Under the pieces are notes generated by a model. The model ran no database searches, was not told the DNA's origin, and saw only the letters and a list, made by a program, of their open reading frames with translations. 64,000 bases of DNA from Campylorhamphus procurvoides (lineage: Eukaryota; Chordata; Aves; Passeriformes; Dendrocolaptidae), in contig WBMV01004769.1 of NCBI GenBank assembly GCA_013396655.1, forward strand, positions 310,001 through 374,000, given 5' to 3'. A program made the translations under genes and the position numbers. Positions 1 through 14,018 of the stretch are shown in pieces. Position 1 is the stretch's first letter; each line of letters begins with the position of its first letter.

Positions 1-590
1 AAGATAATAAGCAAGAAATTTTATATCCTTATAAGCTTGCAGAATTACCTCCTCTTACAATGTGCTATTCATCTGTTGCAATGTTTCTAAATTTTGTGGT
101 ATCCACTGTCTCACCAAGGGTTAAAAAAATACTTAGAATCTGTCAAGATATTTCTAACAGGCACTCCTAGCCTCTTTCCAGAGAGATTCAATCCAAGCAA
201 CATAAAACAAGACCAGTGCCGCTCTGACAAAGAAGCAATTTCCTCATCTGACAATAGAATTTTATTATTGGTTCCTGTTTATGTCATTTATCCCATTTCC
301 TAATTTAGTGTCGTGAGCCAGATATTAGGAGTTTTTGTACCACAGGTTGTAAAGTGGCATCAAACGTCAGCCAATGAACTTGTATGATGTAAAGCAAAGG
401 ACTGCTGAAAATTAGAGCAAATTCTGCCTTCATCCTCATGTGTCCAAGGCCTGCCACCGGCCCTTGCCAACAATTCAGCATATCCACTGCTGACTGCAGT
501 AGCATCCAGCCCTTCCTGCCCCTCCCAAGGGCCGCTAGATTTATAGGCAGTTTCACTTGACTCTGCCTTCCTTTGCCCTTCCCTTTCTAG
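1..590. other. Noncoding AT-rich DNA, nothing recognised
   Basis: I see no gene, repeat family or RNA here. Two short open frames (69 and 83 codons on opposite strands) have no recognisable protein features and look like chance. GC content starts to rise after about 430, leading into the CpG-rich island that follows. Confidence 0.6.
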
Positions 591-1055
591 TCGAATGATC
601 GCTCACCTACTTCAGTTTCTGCTTTCCTGCAGGAGAATAGCTGTACTCCGACAGACTGGAGTAGAGATTTACCCTACCTGGCACCTCTTCCATCCCCGTA
701 GCTGCAATGAAGCAACAGACTCGTTAAGAGGAGAAACAAACAGCCTGCCCCAAACCCTGACGGAGAGCCTTTGTTTAACCGGGCGGGATCCATCCATCCT
801 CCTCCCCGTCCCGCTCCGGTCCTCGGGCGCGGTGCAGGCGGCAGGAGATGCCCAATTCCCGAAAGCACCACGAGGTGTCAGGGCACACCCGCGGGCTGCA
901 CAACCAGAAGGCAGCATACCAACCCTTGAGCACGTACCTGCTGCCCAACACGGAGCCTCTCCCTGCTTTCTCTTTCATTATCAGATTAATGAGCCTTCGT
1001 ATTGTTTTCCGATTTACGGAAAAACTCGGTACAAGATTTTCAAGGCGAACGTGGG
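590..1055. promoter_or_regulatory. Small CpG-rich island, candidate promoter or enhancer
   Basis: About 27 CpG dinucleotides fall in roughly 460 bases by hand count, with 12-13 of them between 781 and 891, in a window where CpG is otherwise rare. A GGGCGGG box (Sp1/KLF-type GC box) lies at 781-787. In vertebrates, unmethylated CpG clusters of this kind often mark promoters or first exons, but some are only GC-rich orphan islands. A 167-codon plus-strand open frame (595-1098) and shorter minus-strand frames overlap it. High GC content lowers stop-codon frequency, so these frames are not evidence of coding. I see no TATA box in a convincing position and cannot choose a strand. It could be an alternative first exon of a neighbouring gene, a lncRNA promoter, or an orphan island. 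Confidence 0.45.
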
Positions 1056-4000
1056 GGCAGGCAAAATACCTTCAGGACTAGCATGGGTTTATAACTGATA
1101 TTTCACAAGATCTCTAAACTAAACTCCAATTTTCTCATCACCAAAATTAGCTGACAGCAGGGTAGAAGGTGCTGGTTTCCAGAAAAACAATCCTACTTCT
1201 TACTTTTCTTCAATTTCTTCCAGCAGCGTACATCTCTACCCCTACTGGGCTGAATCTATTTAAAACATCAACTAATACTCTACACCTGCCTGCTTCCCTC
1301 CAACAGGGCAGGCACAGCTGTTTTGTTAGGGTTTTAAAGTATCCATATGCTTTGTTGCAACATGATAACCTTGCTGGTACATACTCTTCATTCACAAACA
1401 TTGCTGCAATGTAAGTCCAGGGTGGTGAAATAAACTTACGATGGGGAACAGATGAATTTTCTAAAAATGTCCGTGGTTAGCTCCCAACTTTTTCCCTTGG
1501 GAAGAATTTGTTAGGAGTCCTGCAAATGACAAAATCCCTTCATTTGCAGTGTTGCCCAAAATGGGATTTCTTGATGTGAATTTTCACCACAGAATTTCAT
1601 CATTACAGAACTGTTGATTTCTTTCAGATAGTGGTCTGTCACCAAAGCACACCCAGTGACCTTCTCACAGCACAAGAAATATTTATTTGTAGGTCATATA
1701 TAGATTTTTTTTTTTGCTAAATTATTTCAAGAGAAGAATCAAGTTTAGGTGTTGCACAAAGGACAGGCATAGCTAGTTATGAAGGCAGAATAATCTAACA
1801 TTCTTTAATATGTCAAAGTGATTTCACAATTTAAACTTCCACAATTATCCTATAAGAAATGCCTTTTGGTGTACTAAGCCCTTTACTGATGAAATACATT
1901 GCTCAGGAAAGGGCTTATTGGCTTTTAAGTGGAATATTCCAGTACAAGTATAGGAGTAGATCACAGAACTGGCAGAGAGGTCATTTGGCTTTCCTGTATT
2001 GAAGAGGATGATCAGAGCTCAGAAACCCCAAGAAATCGTTTTCTGTGGAAGGCCATGAGCACGAGGCTTAGCTAAGCTGCCTAGCTTCCTTGTTCAGAGT
2101 AAGAACAGCACAGAGGATCCAAGGTGCAGATTGATTAAGCAATCAGTTGCAAATCTGACTCATGTCAGTCAATAGTAACACAAGAGTTTCCAAGTGTTCT
2201 GCAAATTGTTTAGCAGGACAGTCATTTTACCATTATGGGTCACACATGACAGATTGCAAGCGACTTTAAATTTATAGTGCGACATCCCTTCCCAGAGCAC
2301 AAGGAAGCTGTTCACAAAAGGGGAAATACATGACTAATTATTTCCCCCATCTGCATTTCACTGAATGTAAAGGATAATTTGCCCAGCCTCGTTTTGTTAC
2401 CAGCTAATTGTGACCTGAATGGTGTCATCTGAGTGAGTGAATGCCCCAACAGCAATACAGAACTTGGGAGAAGCTGCAGATTTTCTATATGCGGCCTTTG
2501 CAAACTGAAGTCACAAAAACTTTTAGTTACTGAGTAATGACGGAGCTAGTAAATCTTCATACTTTTTGTTTAACACCTCAGTTTTCAATTGTTTTTTTGG
2601 TTTCTGTCCTTTCATTCAAATCTTTTCAAAATGGTTCTTTGTCCCTTACTGAGTGCTTTCTCTGCTCCTCAGTAAAAACACAGAGAAAACTAAGTAACTT
2701 TCAAAAAATAATCAAGTTCTTCTTTGTCAACATCCCAAGCTTTCCAGATGAGAGAGAAACATAACTGGAAAACCACATAACTTCTGCTATTCTTTGGGAA
2801 AAGTGATCAAAACATGAATACCACTGTTTGATGGTAAATCATTGCTTTATTAGAAATTCAGAGATTTAAAGAGTCGGTATAGGTGACATTATATCTTAGC
2901 AGGAAAGCTGCAGTAGGGAACAGGGGTGGATGGACACAAAAAAGAATGACAAGCACGACTAGGCTGGAACAGAACAGAAAAACAGGAAACCAGATGAAAA
3001 AGAACAAAACTGCCTACACAGATCTGCCTACAAATCACTATAAGACACTTTTTTCTCTGGATCTTGGTATGCTGAACATTCTTATCCTTCCACTGCCATA
3101 AAATATCTAGAACACTGGAAACATTAAGAATGATTTTCTTCTCTAGAGAGAAGAACTACCTACTAATGCCAACAGCCTGTTTACTCAAGTGAGTAGTTTG
3201 GTTGGTGAACTCTATTTTCTCAAGTAACGCCATTCCAGGCTGCCAGAATAACTTCAGCTAAACAGTTCTCTAACAGAAAATACATTTCAGCCAAAATCAA
3301 AATACTTCAAAATTAAATCACTTTGGTCTACACTTTCTTCTCAAGGAAAAAGAATTCACCAGTGTCAAAGCATTTGATTATCCAATTAAAAAACAAACTC
3401 TTAATCCAATATATAGCCTTTTTTTTTTAAACTTGAATTTAAAATAGGGAGATTTCAGTCTTTCAAAATTGAAATGTCATGTACATCTGCAACAAATTTA
3501 TTGGACAACTATTTCAGGAATAATATGTTGTACTTTGTTTGAAGCTGAAATGCAAATAAGCTATATTGTGATTAAAAAAAAAATAAAAAAAAGCACCCAC
3601 CTCCTGTTGTTTCCCTAGCTCAGTGATGTATATTATTGGATATATTTCTGGGGTTGCTTTTCCCCAAGGGATCATCACTTAATTCAATATCTGGAACATG
3701 GTAGAAAATACATAATTGTCTTTTTTCTCTGTTTTAGGTTTGTGTCTTTTTCAGTAGCTGCTCTACAGAAGTGGCAACAAAGGTAGAAAATACTCTCGCT
3801 GTCTTTTAGTGTGGCCTGTACTGGGATCAGGCAAAATCACAGCTCTGTCCCTCTGTGAGAGCAGAGGGGAGAGGTGGTCATGATTCAGCATTCTTCAGCC
3901 TCTCTTCTACGTAAGAAGCTGGGCTACATCTTCCAAAAACTGGTTTTAGAAGACACAGCTACTGCATTTCTAGGAATTCATAGAGAAAGAGCACTTGTGT

Positions 4001-7000
4001 GTCTCTCTTTGAGGTACACACCAGTTCACAAGCCATTCTACAGGCTTTGCCAAAATAACCCCATGACCCATTACTCTCCTTTCCCCTGAAAGCCCTTTAG
4101 GTAAAATGGTCACATGCTGCAATCTAAAGGCTGTCCCTGGCCTCCACAGCATGTGTTGGTTCACATGATGGTAGCTTTCCTGGTTCCACCTTCTAAATCA
4201 TATTAAATGGCAGCTAAAACGTGATTATTATTCAGGATATTACTTTTCAATGCAAACAGTGCCAGCAGCTGTCAGAGAGATTGTTTTCTTAGTCTCAGGA
4301 TGGCAAAAAAAAATGGTCTAAGAAACTACTGATGGGAAGAAGATAGACAAACATTTTTATCAAGATATAGAAAAAACTCAAGACCTCTCTTTCAGGAACT
4401 GTGTGTTTTCCCTTAGCAGGAACAGCCAGGGAGGCAGAAGAAAGCAATTTCCTTCATTTGTGTGAGTTCATCTGTTGTTGAACTCTGCTTTCCAGCAATG
4501 ACTTCTCTCCCTTAGGAGCATAAGTGTGAGTCTCAGACATACTTTCCTTCTCTCTGAATGGTAGTTTGGGACAGGCATTCCCAGTGAATTTCTCTACCCA
4601 AGCCTATGCTCTTTCATGCTCTCTCTTTTTAGCACCTTGAAGCTTATGTTTGCTCTGCTCTCTACAATGAAAGTTTACAGATAACGGAAGGAAAAAGCAT
4701 AAACTTTTCCAGACACTTGAATTTGCCAGAAGTTTGTTTGCTGAGAGCAATGCCTACTTTCTCAGTCATATTTATGAAAGTGTTTGTGTGAAGACAGCAA
4801 AGTAAACACATTATTCCTCCTGTTACTCCATGTATTTTCTCTGCAAATACACTTTACCTTCCCTAAGGATACTGGATGGGGCCTTCCTTTTGCTTCCTTC
4901 TGGTGTAAGCCGAAACTCACTTCACTGAAGAAGTATGAAGCAATGCCAAAATGAGAAAAAGAAATTACAGTCAACTGTGTGCTGTGGTGGAGGAAATTTA
5001 GGAGCTTTATATGCAGCAGGAAAAATGACAATGTTAGTGCTTCTCTCAGCTAAGTAGATTTCCAAATGTTCTGAATCTGTAATTTAAGTGAATCAGTCAT
5101 TTTGGCTATTACTCTATGGAGTTAAGTGCAAAATCTGTCCATTGTTTTATGAAGCATAAAACAGGCTTTCTAATTCAAAAAAATATCCCAACAACCAAAC
5201 AAAAAAAACCCCAATACTTACACGTCCCACCAGTGCTAGCAAAAATAAAACTAGACAGGCTGAAGATCACTACAGAGGCAAAAATTGACACAGATCTTTT
5301 CTAATCTGCAGTGCAGCACCAACTTGACTACTTTACAGTGCAACTAATTTGTCAGATTGTACAATAAGCCTTCTTTGGAAAGCCAAAAAGAGAAGAAGGG
5401 TTTAGACAAATGTTTTCAAAACCTGAAAAAGGACCTAAATCTCATCATCCTCTGTGCAGTTGGTGTCCCTAACTTTCATTCATCTTATTGGGAATCAGCA
5501 TCACACCTAGATTTTCTTTTCACACTAAATTATTTTTCAGTTATTCAGTTTCCCTGCGACAAATCTGATACAAACCTGATTAGAGTGAACAAATAATCAG
5601 ATCCTTATCCTGATATGAATAAGCTGTGTGGCTTTTCACTTGTTTATATGAAATGTTTTAACCTGCATGAAAAATGCTTTCCTTTCAGTTCAAGAAAGAT
5701 GGTCAAAATGTGCAGTGGTTAACAAACAAACTACAGACATTTATGAGATGTGTACAATCTCATCTGGGAACCATTATGCAGTGATTAAATTCCAAGTATT
5801 TTCAACTTAAGACTTGCTATTTTTTCTTGCTTGTTTGAGTTGGCTACCAGGATTGATCACCTTGGAGAAATTAATCACAACATTGGCAAATCCTAGGACA
5901 GAGCATTTAATTAGACCTGTTTCTCTCATTGATAGTTAGTTTTGCCTTACAAGAGGAGACAATGAACTATTTAATATAGGCAAACATTAACAGATTGGAA
6001 AGTACAAGACATCTGTAGACTAAATCAAGATACTGATCTATACTGAAAACATTTATCATCAACTGTCCTGTTATTATACCTGTAGGACAGTAGCATATTA
6101 ATGATCTGGTTGAATATGAATGATGACAAAGACTCTTTTCCAATCCCTATTTCCCACTGCTCATTCTTCACCTTACAGTACACATGACTATATCATTCGT
6201 TCCTCATCTTTCACCTCCTTCTACTCCAATTTTCACTTATCTCCACACTGCTCATCACTCCAACCGCCTTTCTAATCCCAAATCTGAGACTTGGGAGGAG
6301 ATTTTTGCCTGTCTTTTTCTCAGGTGTCCTTTTGCTTTTTGTTTTAAATATTCAAGTCATATATTTTGAATATAAAGTCCCTGTAGGACTTTAACAGAAA
6401 TCCTTAGTTACTATGCTTTATAGTGGGTGAACATCAGTTTACACCATCTCCACTGATTAGAAGACAACGTGTGTGGTCACAAGTTCCCTACAAAAGCGAC
6501 TTGTAGGTGGCCCTGAAGACCTCCAGAGGGCACTGTAAGGACACCCAAATAAGTCTCTGTCTTTCTCTGACAGATGTCTAAGGAACCAACATCCTGCCAG
6601 ATCCCAGACCATCATATAAGTAACTCACAGAGCACAGATGACCCCTTATGAAGAGAAAGGTGTGGGTGATGGGGATTTTTGTTCCCTCTTGTTAGGTACT
6701 ATCTTCTATAATTGCCTTAGTTTTGATGATTTGATTGAAGAACAGCAGACTTGGGCTCATTGATCTCCTCCACTCAGCCTAAGAAGAATTACAGAAAAAT
6801 GCCCTATCCCCAGATCTAGTCTGTGGCTACCCTTGCTGTTGAAGAGGGAATACCATCTAATTATGCATTCTGAGACAGACCAGGGAAACCCTGCTATAAG
6901 TATTGTTTCAGATTCCACTCCTTGCAATACTTATGGTCACTGAGTATTAGACCATATCTGGTTCCTGGGAATATGAATCTAAACATGAGAGCAATGTTCA

Positions 7001-10000
7001 TCAAATGTGTGCTCAAACTGATGGAGGGAGGGAGTGGAGGAATCCCTTTGTTTTTCTAAACAAGAGCTTACCTGTCACACTTTAACCAAAAAGATAAAGC
7101 TTTCACCACATCCTTCCTCAGACAGAGGTAGGGTGGACCTGTAGTGTGGGGTACCTAACTCAAGGCATCCAGTCCAAACAATGTTGCATGTACAAAACTA
7201 GACAGGGATAGCAAACAGTTGATCTGGCTGCTGACTGAGAATCAGGTGGAACCTAACACCAAAATCTCAACATAAACAAGACTTAAAGCTCATTCTTGTA
7301 TCCTTTTACATTGACTCTTTTACAGCTGGGACTCAAAGTGAAACCCTGGCTGCTACTCTTATTGCACTGGTGATATTTGACCTTCCTTCTTCTTCTGTCT
7401 AATAGAAGATCCTAATCCTTAAGCACAAATCTGATCAGCCATTATTGTCACATCTTGCTGGCTACTGCAACACAACTGCTAGATGATAAAATGAAGAATC
7501 TGGATAATGGAGTAACATGCAAAGATTTGCTGTGTGAAATGAAAGTTCGGGTTAGTAAGCTTCTCTCAAAAATAATTTTTGGTACTTGCTACTCAAGCTG
7601 AGTATCATTAACAGTATAAGCATGCTTACCACTCATTGTAAGTTAATTTGACCTCTTTATTTCTAATTTACAAACATAGCCATGTCATATTGGTTTACCA
7701 ATAATAACAAGAATTAGACTGATCAGTTGTTTTGAGATGGAGCAAGCAATCTATTTTAAAGCAATCCAGCAAATTATTCCTCAGTGTAACTCTGTTGAAC
7801 TCTTGTACCCGGTAGAAACATTGACTGAAATTAAGACATCTGAAGGTCTACATCTGAAAGAGACGCCACTGAGACAATCCACAAGTTGGTGTAATCCTCT
7901 AATATCTGATCTGGAAGCATGTGATCAGAAGGTAATTTTCCATGTGATAGTGTCAGTGGCTTGTACATTGTGACATAACCCCTCCTTTAACCACACATTA
8001 GAAAAAACATTACATCAGTACATTTAAATCATCCTGATATTTCTCTTTTTTTTTTTTACATTGTGTTAATCCATGTTTCCTGATTTATTGGTGGGAAGAA
8101 ACCCTATAGACAGCTGGATGTCATATTTTAGTCTGTAAAATTATAACTTTGCAAACCACATTTGATTAATTTCAAAGCTTCAAGAAGAATTCAACCTCAG
8201 TGGGCACAACCCATCACATATTTACATATGTAAGAAAATATATTTAAAGGAACAACATGCTGACAGATTATCTGATGTCACAATAAGCAAAAGCTATAAA
8301 ACCCCTACAAGACCCTCATAGCAGTTCCTCTCTTTTTGTTTTTACTGGCTACATAACTATGCAGGTACAGAAATCTGCATGTTGCACAAAGCCATTTCAG
8401 ATAGGATGCAGAATTTTTGTTCTGCCCATAGCTTTTATTTTAGAAGAACAATTAGGGAGTATTACCATTAGTAATTATACTGTAAAATGGTATAAAGCTT
8501 GAGGCACCACTCAGTACCTTGTGCTGAGGCACTTCAGAAACAGCAGAGAAGTGATCTCTCCTCCAAGCAGTTTTACAGCACATGTGAATCATCTGAAAGC
8601 TACTGACTTCTGAAATCTGTTTTACTGCTAGATGTTATTGTTACTTATAAATCTATTATCTTACTAGTCTAATTCATTGGCAGTGAAAGCAGAAGTTTGG
8701 AAATCATACCTAACTCTCTGTATAAGATACCCTATAGTTTCTTGCCTATTTAGAAAAAGTTATGATTTTATAAATAGATTTTAAGATTTTGCAACATACA
8801 TTTTGCATCTTTCAAACATCTTCCAACATTTTATATCTTTTAAAATGTCTCTTAGAACACTCTAGGATCACCAGCACCCCAAAGCTGACAGGAAAATCAC
8901 TGGTTTTTACTAAAATGAGTAATAAACAAGTCCACCTACCTTTAAAGTGAATGGGAAGTCTGATTTTGTCTTCTGTGGGTGTCAAATATAAGTAAAAAAA
9001 ACTCCCCCCAAATTCATGCAGCCAAAGTTAAAATGTAGAGAAAAGAATATATAGCATTTAGATTATTTTTATTTAATTGTCCTTTTATTAACTCCACATT
9101 TGAAGGCAATATCCATATAACTTGTGCCCAACTGGACATAGTTTTACCCTACTGGTTCAGGTCATAAATCCCTTCAGATGATTGAATCCAGTAATAAATA
9201 TTCAGCTCTTGCATATTTTGTTGTAGTTTGAATCTGCAACCAGTTTCATGTTGCTCATCGTGAATCTGAAAATCTTGTAACAATTACTGGTATTTCAAAT
9301 ACACTACTTAGGCATCAGAATAACTCTATATGATACACTGTTATTGTGTCGATTTGTAAAAATTATTCTTTTTTCTTTAAGCAATGTAGCCTTATTTTTA
9401 TAGTTTGTTGTTTTCAAGAAAATGCAGTCACAGAACCACACATTTTTCAAACAGTTAATATCTGCTGTCACTCCAAGAGAAAACTGAGATTTAGGACCAA
9501 ATTAGGAAAAAAAAAATAAAGAACAGAGGTAAACCCATCCAAAACTGAGCTTCAATATCTCTTTTGCCTAACCCTGAAGCCCTGAAGGTGCCGTAAGTAC
9601 ACATATATCTAAGAGAGGTAAAGATTTATCTATTTCTACACTTTTTCAGGCAATCCCCAGCGCTGACATCATTGTGATGCCTCACCTTGATCTAGTTGAA
9701 TCAGGCTGCATGCAAAACACAACATTAGCCAATACTTAATTTGAAATAATGTTGGTATTGGCAAGAGCTACAGTCCCCCTTTAACAGAGCAGTCCACTAA
9801 CAGCTTGGAAAGTCATGCAAAAAAGCAGGAGAACAAGTTTTAAGCATTTCCATTGCCTGAAAGCATTCAAAAATCACACCTCCCAGGGAGGGAGGCTAGG
9901 AAGGAAGTCCAAGTTATGGATCCTGGGTAGACATCTCTTCCTCGTCTTCTCCAGGGAGTTTCAAACTGTGATTCTTCACCTGTTCAGTTTAAGTCTAACT

Positions 10001-12430
10001 CAACTTGCTGGTATTTGAGCATTCATTTTTGGGAGCTCAGTTTTCTAAGTTTCTTGTACAAGGCCACAGTGGAAAATCTGTATTTCAAGTGAGGACCAAC
10101 TGCCTGGGTGTTACTGTGCGACAGCATTTGCTGTTACCACTAAAACCAATAAGCGGACTCCCAGAAGCCAGTAACAGACATGATATACGCATCATGCAAA
10201 TCATCAGTTACAGAGAAAACCAAAACTGTGAACAAACACTGACCTTCTCTGATCTTTATTATTTAATCAAAATTTCATATTTTTTTTGTATAGATAATTT
10301 ATGGTCACCTTATATTTCATATAAGCAAAAAAATTATGTCACTACATAACATGCTGCTGGCATGTTATTGCTAGTACATCTGAGAAAATATTTTGCTGAG
10401 TTGATACAAATCTGTGAGTACTAGAAGACATTCAGTCTTACAGTGAAGGTAACAAAATACTTTATAATATTCAGACCAGTTTTCAGTTCTATCCCTTTTG
10501 AATCATTTATAGAGATTTAAATGTTTTGAAGTTCAGCAAAACAATACAGAGGATATATGGCAAACTTTTCCTCCTTGTGTATTTCCAGAGTCTCCTTGTA
10601 TACTTTCAGAACAGTGAAAGAATTAATTAATGATCTAATGACAACAATTCAGGAAAATGACAAAAATATCACAAGATTAGTTAATTTGAGACTGACCTTT
10701 TACTCTTCCATATATTCCAGGTGTAATAGCTGCTGTGGTAGTTTTGCCATGGATTTGAAGGGAAAAATGTCTGCATTTACCTTATCCTTTCCTACCTTTC
10801 TTTTCATGTCCATAAACAATGTACCAGTTATGACACTGGTTTTATTCTAACTAGAAGTGGCAGGATTTTCTGTTTGAAATTAAGAACTACACAGCACGAA
10901 GAGAAATAACCTAAATAACAAAACTGATTAAATAAATGACATTACTTTTACTTCTAAATATTGTTCCTTGTATCTTCTCCTGTGTCAGAGGAAGGACTGA
11001 ATAAGGCAGTTTGTTGTAGTAACAACCATGGGTGGTAAAGGGTGACTAGATTGGATACAGATACACTCCTTCTCACAGGCAGATGCATCACACTGTACTG
11101 CAAACCAACATGGAAACCAGCCAAAGCTATTAAAACCTTCTCTATACCTGGAGATTGCTGACCTGCATATTTACAAATGGAATAAGTAAAAATAAGGGAT
11201 AAGAAACTGAAAAGAAATGTGGTTTAGAGACAGTTTGTGTGGTGACCTAACCCTGAGTACACTTAGCCTGCAAGCATTCAAATGTGATGCAGAGAAAGTT
11301 TGCACAGGTGCTCGAAGCAGCATATGGGTGCATGAAGATAGTCAGGGTCAAGGAAGGCTCTAAGGACATCTGCAACCACATTTTTCCCAGGTTACAGGGA
11401 AATGTGTGAAGTGTATCCTACACAAAAGTACTGCGACTGAGTATGCTGCATGCACACAAAGAGCAGCGGAATGTTTTCAGCTGCTATGCTAGAGCCTTCT
11501 AAATCAAGTTACTATTGACAATTAACCTGACATAAGACCATATGATCACCATAAGCTGATAAAGGCCATTGCCAAAACAAGTATCTTGCCCTTTTCCTTT
11601 CTTCTTCCCCAAATCCTCATACTAAATTCTTGTTTCTGCCAAAAGGGAAGACCAAACAGACTAAAATGTAATCTGGCAATAACAAAATAGTATTAATTTC
11701 CACCTGGATCATTTTCTTGACAAGCAAAGCCAGAGTCATGTAGCTAATTGCTACTGCAGACACAAATAAGACAGCAGGACACATGGGCGGAGACTGGGAA
11801 TAGAATAACACCCAGTGCTTTCATCAGCTTAAAATGATCCTCAAACCACCAATAATTCTCTTTCAAAAGAGAAACAACAGCAGAAAGTGAGTGCCCTGCC
11901 CAACTCTTTCATTCAGTCAGCTTTTGCTCATCACACCCTTGAGAAAATGGCATGTCTAGAGGACTTTTACCAGGAGCACAAAAAAAATTTCAAGTACATT
12001 TATTCTATTAACATTTTATACAGTGATTAGTGTCTAATTACAAATCATTATAGTAATGGTGCATTTAGCAAGTATATCCCAACAGCACAATCTCTCCGGC
12101 CTCATTATTAGTTGACTAAGTCATCAGCTTCAGGAACTGAACCTGGAAAGTCGAGTTAAATTGTGGCCTTCTGTTACTACAGCTGAAAGCCAGATCTCAG
12201 ACTCAAAATTGTCTCAGACCCTACAGCACCAAAATGCACGTACATGAGTTGCAACATTCACTTCCCTCCTGAGAAATCCCTTGCCAAATTCACAGTGCAC
12301 TTTGACCCACAGGTCTCTGGGAATCACACTTGCAACATTAGTTCTCATGATGGGACGACACCTACTGATATTAATTTGCAAGCATAAATCAATTAATGAA
12401 CAAACAAATAAATTTAAATAAATAACTAAA
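1056..12430. other. Long noncoding stretch, no gene recognised
   Basis: This 11 kb is AT-rich, and its open frames reach at most 114 codons (10005-10349) with no recognisable motifs. I see short homopolymer runs only: T-tract near 1708, A-rich near 3574-3592, T-tract near 8046-8060, and A-tract near 9507-9520. No CR1 terminus, tRNA or snRNA signature was found. Between about 1955 and 2040 a sequence faintly resembles a very old LINE tail, but the match is too weak to annotate. Confidence 0.55.
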
Positions 12431-12432
12431 TT

Positions 12433-12486
12433 TGGGTTGGTTTGGTTTTAGGTTGGGTTTTGGGGTTGTTTTTTTGTTGTTTTTAG
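12433..12486. repeat. G/T-rich low-complexity tract
   Basis: The plus strand is almost entirely G and T. Six G-runs (12434-12436, 12439-12440, 12444-12445, 12451-12452, 12455-12457, 12462-12465) are separated by short T-rich spacers, and the tract ends in T-rich sequence with GTTGT. This is low-complexity sequence, probably a decayed simple repeat. Only two-tier quadruplex formation would be possible across it. Confidence 0.8.
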
Positions 12487-13958
12487 ATAATTTGTTTGTA
12501 AGCACAAGCTCAAACTAATTTACCTGAAAAAGCCTTGATATGACTCTAGGTCGGGCTGGAGTTTTGAGGGGAATTTTTTACAAATCTGTTATGTTAAAAC
12601 AACCAAAAGTGGTTTAGATGGAACTTCTTTCTTTCAGGTAAGCTCTTCAACCAGGCCTGACCTGAGATCAGCATCTCAACATCTTTCTGCACTGCAACAA
12701 ACTTCATACGGCCTCCTGAAAGGCCCTAGAAACCCTCGTTCTATCCTGTCAGAAGCTTATCTGTGTGCAGATATACTTCACGATCTTCTCCAAAGTCTCC
12801 CAGACTGTGCTCCATCTCCCTTCTCACTGCATTTTCATGTATCCCCTTCTTTCTGTCCTGCTTCCCTTTTGTATGCAATGGTGTTCAAGGAGCATTTCTT
12901 CCCTCAGAAAGCTCTGTCTGTTCCAGGCAAAGCAAACAACTGTCACTTTTTCAGAGGCACACCACCTTTATAAAGGGATAAAATAGATAAATGGTTGATA
13001 AAATCGTTATTGTCTGTCACATCCTGCAAACTGAAATTGTTTGTGCTAACTTTTCAAATTTATTCAGGCATTGTCACAGCATCAAAAATAAAGTGATGAC
13101 CTCAGCTGGTATGAAAAAAGCTTCAACCAGAACTTGAAAATTAATCAAAATTTTATTTACTCTGCTTAATAATACACAGACATGCATGCGTTTTATCACG
13201 ACAAATGTTTACCAATAGGAAACTGCTAAAGGAAATGATCTCTTTTTAAATGAAAAAGCCCAGAGAAATGTTAGTGTATCGTTGCTTGCAACCCACACAC
13301 TGATCTGCAAGACTAAATACAAGATAATAACATTAAATACCAGATAAAAATGAAATTGCTTTTCTCCTACAATGTTTCGAGTTAACTTGATGGGTCCTCA
13401 TGCAGTAACATACCGAGCTGTTATAGACTTTGAGGGCAAAGGGCAAGAGCAGCAACATTAAAGTGAGGACTGGACTGATATAAACACTGTGGTCCACACA
13501 CCCACGAAAGAGGAAAAGCTATAGTGGTATACTGCGTGTCCAGGAACAGCAGGACCTCTGTGAATTCAGCTGTGTCAGTACTTAAGGCCATTCTCAAATG
13601 TCACTCGTGTTCATCATTTCATGCCACACACATTTCTTATACTTGTACAGACATCTTGTGCTGTGTGCTCTGACATAAGCTTCTGTTTCGGGTTACTGCA
13701 AGATGGTCAGCATGCATAATCTTTTGTATCTATGCTTATGGCTGAGCATATATTAAAAGTTTTTGCATGACTGAGGCTTTAAATGGTAATTGTTTCTCAA
13801 AAATTGTTTAGAACTAACTGTGTAGGGGATACAAGAAATTACTTTGTCAAATATGACCTTTATTTAGTCTATGAAAAAATAAATTTTATGCCAATATATA
13901 GATTACAATGATAAATTAAAATTAAAAAGCCCTTACAATTTCTTTGTGGGACAGTCTT
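12487..13958. other. Noncoding stretch, no gene recognised
   Basis: No repeat family or gene recognised. Two overlapping plus-strand frames of 72-73 codons near 12763-12986 read the same serine-rich, pyrimidine-rich sequence in different phases, which is typical of chance frames. Confidence 0.55.
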
Positions 13959-14018
13959 CAAAACAAAACAAACAAAACAAAACCACAACCAAAACAACAC
14001 CCCCCTCAAAAAAATCAC
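13959..14018. repeat. A/C-rich low-complexity tract
   Basis: A run built of AAAC/AAAAC units, becoming CCAAAAC and then CCCCCC, with almost no G or T on the plus strand. It is the complementary composition of the G/T-rich tracts seen elsewhere in the window. Confidence 0.8.

Noticed and set aside
595..1098. 167-codon plus-strand open frame, longest non-repeat frame in the window
   Set aside because: It lies in a CpG/GC-rich island where stop codons are rarer, overlaps frames on the other strand, and shows no domain or convincing splice context. Not called as a gene.
1955..2040. Possible degenerate CR1/L2-type tail (ATCACAGAACTGG...)
   Set aside because: Only a short, gapped resemblance to LINE 3' ends; block order cannot be confirmed.
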